Source: Viola odorata | Taxonomy: Eukaryota > Streptophyta > Magnoliopsida > Malpighiales > Violaceae | DNA: 64,000 nucleotides | Assembly (NCBI GenBank): GCA_963691705.1 | Contig: OY829537.1 | Coordinates: 41,977,514 to 42,041,513 of the forward strand | Reading direction: 5' to 3' | Shown: piece by piece, positions 55,495-64,000 of the stretch | Layout: the number at the start of each line of letters is the position of its first letter | Position numbering within the stretch: the first letter of the stretch is position 1 | Made by a program: the position numbers and the translations under genes | The notes under the pieces: model-generated | The model's input: only the letters and a program-made list of their open reading frames with translations | Databases searched by the model: none | Told to the model about the DNA's origin: nothing

Positions 55495-58078
55495 ATGGAT
55501 GCAAGTGATGAATCCATTGATGTAAGTCCCTAATCCTGTCAAACCTCACTTAGGAATGTATGTTGGCTGCTGACTTTTATATATGTATTGACTGGGTCAC
55601 ATTCTTCTTTGCAATTGACTGGATGAGACTCTTTTCTAAATCCAAAGCCTTCTGCTGTGTTTGTTTTCCTTGTTTGTGTAATTTATCAGTTATCTTATTT
55701 GAATTCCTTGCAAAGTTTTACTGCAGTGTTCTAACTTTCTGTTATGCTTAAACTTTCTTTGTTTTTTGATAGATGGTGGTGGAGTCTCCTGTTCCTGCTG
55801 CTGCTGCTGGATCGGGAAATGCAGAAGCCCAAACCCCTACTCTGAACTCATCTACACAAGGAAGTGAGATGCCACCGCAAGGTCCGCAACAGACCGTTGG
55901 GGCAGATGGAGTGGTGTCCAGTCAAGAGCCTGAAGAAGACGAGGATAAGAAAAGAAAAGAAAGGTCATTCGTGTGGGGTCATGTCACAAAGTTTACAACT
56001 CGTAAAAACGAGGTTAAGGTACGATGTAATTTCTGCCGAAAATCTTAGTATAAGTATGATCCCAGTAATAATGGCACATCTGCAATTAGGAAGCACATGT
56101 TTAAATGTCCTAAAGGGCCATTCATCAAAGCAGTTAAATCTGAGAGTGTTGAGTTAGATGGTCAATCTGTGCTCACTTATAGTCCAAGTAATGAAAGTGT
56201 GTTGACTGCATGGAAATTTAACCAGAAAAAGTGTAGGAGTGCATTGGCTTACATGATTATTGTTGATGAAAAACCTTTTAAAATGGTTGAAGGTAAAGGT
56301 TTTAAGCATTTCTGTTCTGAACTTCAACCAAAGTTTGTAATTCCTTCACGAATGACTGTAGCGAGGGATTGTTATGAGATGTTTGTGGAAGAAAGATTGA
56401 AGCTGAAAAGTAGTTTAGCATTTAATTGTAGAAAGGTTTGTCTTACTACAGACACATGGACTTCCAATCAAAGAATTAACTATATGTGTTTGACTGCTCA
56501 TTACATTGACTGTAATTGGAAATTGCAAAAAAGAATAATCAATTTCTGTCCAATATCTAGTCATAGAGGTGAGGTCATTGGTAAATTGATTGAGAAATGT
56601 TTGTTGGAGTGGGGTATTGATAAGGTTATGACTGTAACTGTTGATAATGCTAGTTCAAATGATGTTGCAGTGGGGTATTTGAAAAAAAGGGTCAATCATT
56701 GGAAGGGTAGTGTTTTGGGTGGGGAGTATCTACATATGAGGTGTGTGGCACATATAATGAATCTAGTAGTTAGTGATGGGCTAAAACTTGCCACTCTTTC
56801 TATTATTCGAGTCCGAAATTCAGTTAGATACTTGAGGCAATCCCCGATGAGGTTAGAAAAATTCAAAGAATGTGTTGTGGAAGAAAGGATAGATAGTGAA
56901 GCTATGTTGTGTCTTGATGTGTGCACCCGATGGAACTCAACATACTTGATGTTAGAAACAGCCTTGAAATTACAATCTGCTTTTGATAGATATGCGGGGT
57001 TAGATTTTAATTTCTCAAGTGAAGTTGGACATGATGAACTTGATTGTAGAAAGGGGATTCCCAAGGAGGAAGATTGGGTTCATATCAAGAACATGGTTAA
57101 ATTTCTGAAATGTTTCTACATGCTTACTCTAAGTGTTTCGGGTACTAAATACACAACTTCTAACATTTGTTTGAATAGAGTGAGTGAGGTTGATTTTCGG
57201 TTGAAAAATATGTGCAAGAATGTTGATTTTGAGGTGGCTGAAATGGCATTGCAAATGAAAAAAAAGTGTGATAAATATTGGGGCGATGCAACTAAAATTA
57301 ATGTGATGTTGTTTATTGGGGTTGTGTTAGATCCAAGGTACAAGTTGGATTACGTGAATTTTGTGATTAACAACATGTACGAGTTTACAGATGCAGTGGT
57401 ATTAGTTGAAAAAGTGCATAGGAAGTTTATTGCATTGTTTGAAGAGTATGAAAGGGAGAATAACATCTCCAATGCAGCGGTTGTAGAAGCTTCTTCTGGT
57501 TTTGATGTTGATACAGTGACGGGGTCATTAGATTTAGATGTTATTGATGCTCCATATGGATCAGCTACATGTGCTTATGAATACAAGTATCGAAAGGAAT
57601 TGGCTCAACGACAGGGAGGGTCCAAAAAATCAGAGTTACATCGTTATCTTGAGGAAGAGACGATATCAGGGAATTTTGAAACTTTTGACATTTTGGAGTG
57701 GTGGAAGGTTAACAGTATTCGATTTCCTATTATCTCATTGATAGCACGGGATGTGTTGGCTATTCAGACTTCAACCGTCGCATCAGAATCTGCATTTAGT
57801 TGCAGCGGTCGCATCCTTGATGATTTCCGAAGCTCTTTGTCTGCAAAAATTGTGGAGGCACTAGTTTGCACTCAAGATTGGTTGAGAGCACCAACATATG
57901 AGTGTCATTATACGACTGAAGAGACGCCCAAAGAGATTGATGAGCTTGAGAAAGGTAATATTTAAATTTACATGTTTTTAGCTATGAATTTTTTACTGTG
58001 ATTAATTCTAATCTTCTATAAATGGCAGCCTTTGCGGACGTCAACTTTGCACCTTCCGTGATAGATATTATCTTATGA
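55495..58078 (+). pseudogene. hAT transposase (BED zinc finger, RICESLEEPER-like), one stop
   Basis: Three exons: 55495-55521 (MDASDESID, donor GTAAGT), 55773-57954, and 58029-58078 (acceptor GGCAG, ending PSVIDIIL). The joined frame is about 752 codons with a single TAG at 56046-56048. Domains: BED zinc finger (FVWGHVTKF, CNFC, then HMFKC; about residues 75-120, with the stop inside it), and the RNase H-like catalytic core (CLTTDTWTS and VTVDNASSND giving the two Asp; RCVAHIMNLVV). A DUF4413-type middle (DPRYKLDYV, 57330) and the C-terminal hAT dimerisation domain (ILEWWKVN, ASESAFSCSGRILDDFRSSL) follow. The stop may be one substitution old; all else looks functional. Confidence 0.9.
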
Positions 58079-58509
58079 CCGCTCAAATTACCCGCATGTA
58101 AGTAACTCCAATCATTTATTCAGCTTCTTGTTGTTCATTATGAAATGCATTACATCATGTAATTGACAGTAGTTGTTGGTAATTGATTTGAGTTTTTGTT
58201 TTGTTCTTGACTCAGAAAAAATGGCATGTGAAGGACGAGAATTTGGAGGTGATTTAGCAAGTAATATGTGATATCATGTCGGGACTTTGGAGTGAAAAAT
58301 TCGTGTGAGAATTTGATGGATTATATTTAGTATGTTTGAATTGGATTTGATGGATTATATTTAGTATGTTTGAATTGGATTTGATGGGATTATATTTAGT
58401 ATGTTTTGTAGCTGCTATTGAATTGGAAATTTAATGTAATAGGTGCAGCAGCCAAGCCCATTAATAGTAAATACCCAGCCTAGTTTTTTTTTTTTTTTAA
58501 CAAAAAGCT
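58079..58509 (+). other. 3' UTR and spacer of the hAT element
   Basis: Non-coding, with a tandem TTGGATTTGATGGATTATAT repeat (58311-58400). Confidence 0.5.
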
Positions 58510-58670
58510 TAACGGGCTGGAACCGGAACCGGCCCGTTAAGAACCGGAATTTTTGGAACCGATCCAGACTGGACCGAACAGTAACGGTCCGGATCGGTTC
58601 TGCCTGAATCAGAACCGTAAATTTTCGGTTTGGTCCGGTTCTAGCCCAAAACCGGACCAAACCGGCCCGT
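58510..58670. repeat. right subterminal repeats of the hAT element
   Basis: Inverse counterpart of 53865-54045, rich in GGAACCGG and ACCGGACC. Confidence 0.75.
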
Positions 58671-58689
58671 GTTCACCCCTATTAACTAC

Positions 58690-59378
58690 TATTGTTGTTA
58701 GCCATGGGAAGTAAGGAGAAGGAACAAACAGCTCCACTACCAACTACAACAACACAAACTGAATTTGTTCTTGTTAGTGCTGTTTCTATGTAATCAAGAG
58801 CTAACAAGTGCAATGGAGAATGGAAGCAATTAACCCACAGAAAAGATGAGAGTTGTTGAATTGCTTAATTTGAATTAACCCACAGGAAAGGAGGAAGAGA
58901 AGTAGAGGGAGAGAGGAGACAAGATGAGAGTTGTTGAATTGCTTAATTTGAATTAAGCAGATGTCTCCACAACTAATTTTCTAGTACCACATATAGGAAT
59001 ACAAAGATCTTAAGGCCCAGCTATTACAAAATATACTACTTAGTACATAGCCATACAATTCAAATGGCAGCGTTGCCATTGAGTTGTGCAGATTGATCTT
59101 TGAGAGTGGTGTGACTGTCTCCTTACCATTCAGAATCACACCCAGATCTTCACAGATAATATTGATATTTTTCTGGTACAGAATTTAGACAAAAGTTAAT
59201 TCGTAACATTCAGAGTTAAGCACAAGAAGTTTCAAATCTCGGATCTTTTTTTGTCCAAAACAATAGTGCAACTATTTACTCCTACTAGTGTGAATATATA
59301 TAATAGCTGTTATATCAAAGCTTCATTGGCTCAGCAAAATGAAGCTTGTAACTGCACCCATCTTTCGCCTAGCTTTAA
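58690..59378. other. E6 gag start, primer-binding site and ABCG11 3' flank
   Basis: Minus-strand MANNNS start (58705) and primer-binding site (58730-58745) of E6. A 35-base direct repeat at 58844 and 58923 (AGATGAGAGTTGTTGAATTG) lies in what may be the E6 LTR. From about 59000 the sequence should be 3' UTR and flank of ABCG11. Confidence 0.45.
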
Positions 59379-62300
59379 TCATTTCTGGAGGGCACGGCTT
59401 GCTGCATAAGCCTTCAAAGAAGGCGACTGGGTGAGACCATCAGGAGCAACTGTTGTATTTTGAGTTCCATTCTTCTGCTGCATTCTTCTCCTTGCCATAT
59501 AACCCCTTATCCAAGGAGTAACGTCCTCATTGATCTTGATCATGATAAAGAAGATTATGCGGTACACGACAATCATGCTGAAGATAACACTGAGATCCAC
59601 CCATTTTGATCTATGCACGTTAATCTGGAATATATTTTCCAGTATGTACTCTCCTGGTATCTTGAAAAGACTTGGTGGCTGGTTGTCGAATAGCAAACCT
59701 TTCAAATCATTCTGGTATTGTCCCTGAAATATGCACACCCAACTTGTTTGAGCATAAGATAAAACAGGGACCACCTATCATATTTCAGTGACAAGATGGT
59801 TTAAGCATTGTGTGTTACCTGTAGAGCCCAGAAGTGAAAGCTAATGTATGACATTGGGTATCGCCAAACAGGCTTCGGTATGTCGTTCGGGAGCCTAAAG
59901 TACCCAGAGACTAGCATGAATATTCCCTGACATTTCAATAAGGACTCATAAGTGACTAATCATTACGTTTATTATAGCAGAAGATGTAAGGTAGCTAAAA
60001 AACAGAATGCTCAAAATTATGTCTAATGGTTACAATAACTTGCGAAAGACATTCTCATAATAGCATGGGTGCAGATCAATTTCAAGGTAAAATAGAAGGG
60101 AAGAAACCTGAATTCCAGCTCCAATGATGATGCCCATGAGGAAATTGGGGACGATACTTGCTATAGCCATCATCAAACTCTCAACTACAGTGACACTGGC
60201 GTAAAGGCATAATACAAAAAATAGATAATGTTCAAAGCCCGGATGAAGTCTGACCATGAAGTAACAAATAGTTCCAGATATAAAGGTAATCATTATAAGG
60301 AATGGCATCGCGGAGATGGTATTGCTAAGGACAAATGCAGTCACGCCATAGTGGCCATTTAGTCTCTCCCTTTGGAAGACCTGCATTAGGGGATTGTTCA
60401 TCATCAGATTGCCAAAATACTTAGATTTTCTTATGCCTCTCACGCTGAAATATTAAGGAAGACTTACCTTCATATCTTCCACAAAGGAAGGAAAGCCACC
60501 AATTGACATGAAAGTCACAAAACCAAAAACGAAAGAGGCACATGAACCTCTTGCCTGTTGGAAGGAAAAAATAGTCAATTATTTCAATGTAAAAATACCA
60601 TCTCCAATTATAATAAACAGTTCCTATATCAAGGATTGAAGATAGTGCATGATGCCTATGAGTCATCGGCATCTTGCCCTATCTTCAATCCTTGATATAT
60701 TTTTTGTGTCCGTGATTCTATAGCCACTTTCCAGTTTAAGTAACACAATTATATTCAGATTAGACTACATAGTATATAGACAGCAAACACTGTGCCTGAG
60801 ATTAGAGTGGCGAAAAGGACAAAATGAGTACCAGAATGGAATTGTAGCTGGTTCCAACATTAAAATAAATGGTTCCAATGCAAATGGTGACAAGAATGTA
60901 AATTACAAGCCTAAGCCAGTAATAACCAAAGTCTCTTGACATGTTGATAAACGACCGCTTGGTTAAAGTAAAGGCCTGCATCAAGAAACTAGCTTGACTT
61001 CCTCCAGAATCTAGCACAGTTCCTTTCTGCAACAAGGAAAAACTAACTATCAGTAAGTAATTGAAGATCTGTAAATTATTGTATAAGAACTGAATACAGC
61101 AAGGCGAAAAGAAAGATTGAACAGAATCTGATGAATAAAACATCGCACTGAAAGCTATTAATGTGACTTACAAATTTGGACATATCATCAACTTTTTCTC
61201 TTGCTGCATAACAGTATTGGGAAGTGCGGTAGTAGTCAATTAGTGTTCGGGTAGCTTCAGCTGTGGTTATCTTCTCAAGAGGATCATCAGTTGCCTCAAA
61301 CTGAAAATGAACCAAGGTTTAGTGAGTCTATTAGCAAGACTTCAGGCCAACCATAATAGTTCAATCTAATTGTTAATACGATTCTGTTCTCCAATAAATT
61401 AATGTTACAATCTAATTACAACAAAAGTCCAACCTAACTTCTAGAATCAGATTTTTGTAATAAATTAACATGAAAACCTATAAAACAAAAGGCAAGAGAA
61501 AAATGAGAATACCCGCAGCTTCATGGAGCCTTTGAGAGTGGCCTTTACTTTGTCAAAGTCAGAATTAATGCACCTAAGGAAATGATCAGAAGGGTTCCTC
61601 AAGGCGGGGCAGGGGAAACCAGCTTGTGCAAAGAACTGAAAACACAGAAAGAAAATGAACGGCATTGGTCAAGGATCGTTTAAATCAGTAAACTAGGAAG
61701 CTGTGTCCTTAAAGAATATCCAAGAAGATCGGGGGCTGGATCTCGCCTCATATGCGTCTGAAGCTTGCCCAAAATAAACCGTTTTGCCTCCAGAAAGCAA
61801 AAAGAGCCTATCAAAAAGCTCAAAAACCTCACTGCTGGGTTGATGAATTGAAGCTATGACAGTCCTTCCATCTCTAGAGAGACCACGCAGTGTTTGGGTC
61901 ACAAAGAAAGCTGAAGCGCTGCCACGTAATTATAGTAATATATTATTGGATATGGCTAACAACTTGGGAAAATCAAAGAGTAAAACATAACTACTAAACC
62001 AGTTACACTTTAAAAAAATAATTAAATCAAACAATGAGGATCATCATCATATTATAATATCTGAAAGGTAAACATATAAACCTGTCAAGTCCACTGGTGG
62101 GCTCATCAAGAAAGAGCAATCTAGGCCTCATAAGGATCTCAAGTGCAATGCTGACCCTTCTTTTTTCCCCTCCACTAATCCCACGCAAATGCCAATTTCC
62201 AATAACTGTGTCAGCACAATCCTGGAGACCCATCTCTATTATGGTACTCTCTACCAAGGCACGTTTCTCCGACCAAGGCATCTTATCAGGGAGACGCAAT

Positions 62301-62842
62301 CGAGCAGAGTAAGAGATTGTCTCTCTCACAGTTAAGGTACCAATTAGGTTGTCATCTTGAGTCACATAAGCCTAATTAATCAACAAGCAACGAGATGTTA
62401 GTCTGGAAGTGATCAAGAGAAAATAGATGGTTAATAGTTGAACAGAGCAGGGCAGAATGGCAAAATCGCATACTGCAGTTCCGAAAGAAAGCTTGGTTTT
62501 ACGACCATTGAGGAGAATCGTTCCAGAGAGGAACGCATTAGCAGCGAGACGACTAGAAAGAGCATCAAGAAGAGTGGATTTTCCAGAGCCTGAAGGGCCC
62601 ATGAGGGCAGTCAGAGTTCCGGGCTCAGCATAGCCGGTGAGTCCCTCCAAAACATTCTGGGTCTCTCCATTTCTGAGGGTCACCATCACTGTCAGATCCT
62701 TCCATGTCAGCCTTGCAGATACATCCCCTACCAATTCAGTGTTTGTCTTTTCTCTCCATATTGTCTCACTAAGAGGGCTCAACCCTACTAAAACCCTACC
62801 GTTCCCTCCACCCTCTATGCTTTTGCTTGCTTCTATCTCCAT
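59379..62842 (-). CDS. ABCG11: ABCG11-type half transporter (cuticular lipid export)
   Basis: Ten exons: 62842-62474, 62371-62082, 61918-61747, 61635-61513, 61300-61172, 61026-60832, 60554-60468, 60380-60108, 59926-59819 and 59723-59379. All phases join, giving 2091 bases (696 aa), close to the 703 aa of Arabidopsis ABCG11. Nucleotide-binding domain first: Walker [10 protein letters not shown] (82-90), signature ISGGEKRR (about 188), Walker [13 protein letters not shown] and H-loop SIHQPSSE. Then the G-type membrane domain with [27 protein letters not shown] and [19 protein letters not shown], and the tail [18 protein letters not shown], diagnostic of the ABCG11 group. In the family it dimerises at the plasma membrane and exports wax and cutin precursors. 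Intron 3 is GC-AG (GAG|GCGAG ... TTTCAG); the others are GT-AG. No break seen. Confidence 0.93.
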
Positions 62843-63560
62843 GAGGACGGTTTGTTTGCAGGTGCAGAGCTCCTCCAGACAATCAGGAGAGCAGCATATC
62901 TATATAATTGTGAATGCAATTGTGACACGAACAGCATTTTAGAGAACAGAGAGAAGGCAAGAAAGATGTGAGGGATAGTCAAGAACTTACTCAACAGGTG
63001 CGTATGTTGTGAATTTGACCGCAAGATCTGGTTAGGTTGAGCCTGAATTCAACTCATCAACTCTTCCATTCCATACATGAATATATGAATGCATAAGTCA
63101 TACGAACAGCATTCTTCACTCTTCTTTTTTCTGATTCAACTTTAGACAAAGAGTTGGTAAGCAGCAGGCCCAGTAATTGAGCTTGAGAATGAGCATGAAC
63201 CTCCAAAACACATGGGAGTAAGAGATAAGAGGAGGAGAAGAAGAGCATGGTGGCCACGATTTGGTTTCGTTATCCATTAAATGAGTCTGGTGGGTGTTGT
63301 TAGATGCATTTAATTTTCAGTTGCATACCCATCCACCAAGTCACCAACCCAATTAATGGAAAGAAAACCCATTACTATTTTTCTTTTACCTTCTTTATTA
63401 AGCTTCAAGTTAAAATCTGAATCTACAGTGCTCTCGCAACTGTGAAATTAAAAGGTGATGGAATTAAAAGTCAGCCATAATCTTCATCCCTGCTGTGCTG
63501 CTGGCTGCATACGTACAAACCCATTCCTTCGCTCCTTCCTTTCTTAAAACTTGGAAACCA
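62843..63560 (-). promoter_or_regulatory. ABCG11 5' UTR and promoter region
   Basis: About 700 bases upstream of the ATG. A GTAAGTTC donor-like site near 62988 (minus strand) allows a 5' UTR intron, but I cannot fix its acceptor. A short minus ORF at 63257 is probably not a gene. Confidence 0.4.
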
Positions 63561-64000
63561 GTGTTTTAAAAACCGGCCCGACCTGATGGTCGGACTGGTA
63601 AACCGGTGACAAAATGAGGATTTCGGGCTGGTTCATTCTTTGGACCGGACCTACAAGTGACCCGGGTTCGACCGGTCGACCCGGTCGGTTTTTACCAAAC
63701 CGGCGACCCAGTCGACCCGCTATCGACCCGGCTGGGTCGATCTCAAACCAAAACGACACCGTTTTGAAAAACTATAGTGTTTTTTTTTTTATTTTTAATT
63801 TTTTTAATTTTTAATTTTTAATTTTTTTCAATATGAAAAATTTGATGGGCCGGCCCATTACAGGCATGGGCCGGCCCGTTATAGGCACCGGTTCAATCCG
63901 GTTCAATCATCTAAGCTCGAACGGTTCGCTGAGTGAACGGTTCAAACTGTACCAATGGGTCAATCCGGTCAAACCTCGGTCAAACCCCGATTGAACCCGG
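63561..64000. mobile_element. left end of a DNA transposon (hAT-like), partial
   Basis: Begins CAGTGTTTTAAAAACCGG, a known style of plant transposon end. Then GC-rich ACCGG, GACCCGG and GGGCCGGCCC motifs on both strands with a poly-T stretch at 63780-63828. The element runs off the window; no coding part is seen. Confidence 0.45.

Larger units (their letters stand above)
53859..58681 (+). mobile_element. hAT transposon, near complete
   Basis: 4823 bases. Terminal inverted repeat TAGGGGTGAACA at both ends; 8-bp TSD TCAACTAC (53851-53858) and TTAACTAC (58682-58689), one mismatch. Both ends carry dense CCGGTCCGG/GAACCGG subterminal motifs, including a shared GGACCGAACAGTAACGGTCC. Encodes an Ac/RICESLEEPER-type transposase with one stop. 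Confidence 0.92.
47565..58705 (-). mobile_element. E6: decayed Ty3/gypsy element split by five insertions
   Basis: Read on the minus strand from the gag start near 58705: gag pieces (53850-53355, 51307-50934), zinc knuckle and protease (50025-49440), and the start of RT (49240-49063, 47779-47565). It is interrupted by the hAT, the Helitron with its MITE, S2 and S3, and in each case the coding sequence resumes on the other side. A primer-binding site (minus strand AGTTGGTAGTGGAGCT) lies at 58730-58745. RT stops at FPIPLVEDL and the rest of pol is missing. Many stops throughout. Confidence 0.7.

Noticed and set aside
55211..55517. Minus-strand Arg/Asp-rich ORFs opposite the hAT leader
   Set aside because: Produced by the CTCGATCCCGTC tandem repeats.
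59530..59727. Plus ORF inside ABCG11
   Set aside because: Shadow of the last exon.
63544..63814. ORFs in the GC-rich right end
   Set aside because: Pro/Gly/Arg-rich translations of the transposon-end motifs on both strands.

Overview
This is nuclear DNA from a flowering plant, most likely a eudicot. The host genes have plant-type introns, a cuticle-lipid ABC transporter is recognisable, and the rest is nested plant LTR retrotransposons, a Helitron, a Stowaway MITE and hAT transposons. I cannot name the species.

Host genes lie only at the two ends, both on the minus strand. At 1-844 are the first two exons of a TEX2-like (SMP/PH-domain) membrane-contact protein, which runs off the left edge. 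At 59379-62842 is a complete ten-exon ABCG11-type half transporter, 696 codons once spliced, with one GC-AG intron.

Between them lies about 58 kb of transposable elements, resolved here by LTR ends and target-site duplications (TSDs). E1 (1215-15054, plus strand, TSD TATAA) is a 13.8 kb Tat-like Ty3 element. It has a broken gag-protease-integrase, has lost RT/RNase H, and carries a 3' region with five tandem hairpin units. About 7 kb of that 3' region is antisense genes, including two paralogous intron-bearing genes of the 'gypsy-type transposase' family. E2 (about 20.1-24.5 kb, plus) is an old Ty3 pol without gag. E4 (25459-45009, plus, TSD GCGAC) is a non-autonomous element. Its left LTR is split by E3 (26467-34408, minus, TSD TGTGA) and by E5 (34587-40945, minus), and its right LTR carries a solo LTR, S1. 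E3 is young: its LTRs differ at three sites by eye, and its single gag-pol frame is broken by only two stops. E5 is non-autonomous: gag capsid is missing, protease is kept, and RT and integrase are replaced by a long unknown frame.

Right of E4 is E6 (about 47.6-58.7 kb, minus), a decayed Ty3 gag-protease-RT. It is split by two solo LTRs (S3 47780-49057, S2 50031-50928), by a 2.0 kb non-autonomous Helitron (51308-53354) that itself holds a Stowaway MITE, and by a nearly intact 4.8 kb hAT transposon (53859-58681). Another GC-rich DNA-transposon end starts near 63561 and leaves the window.

No autonomous element is fully intact as it stands. The most interesting signals are the covarying hairpin array and antisense gene cassette of E1, the unknown polyprotein of E5, and polypurine tracts that double as the last codons before the 3' LTR in E2-E5.
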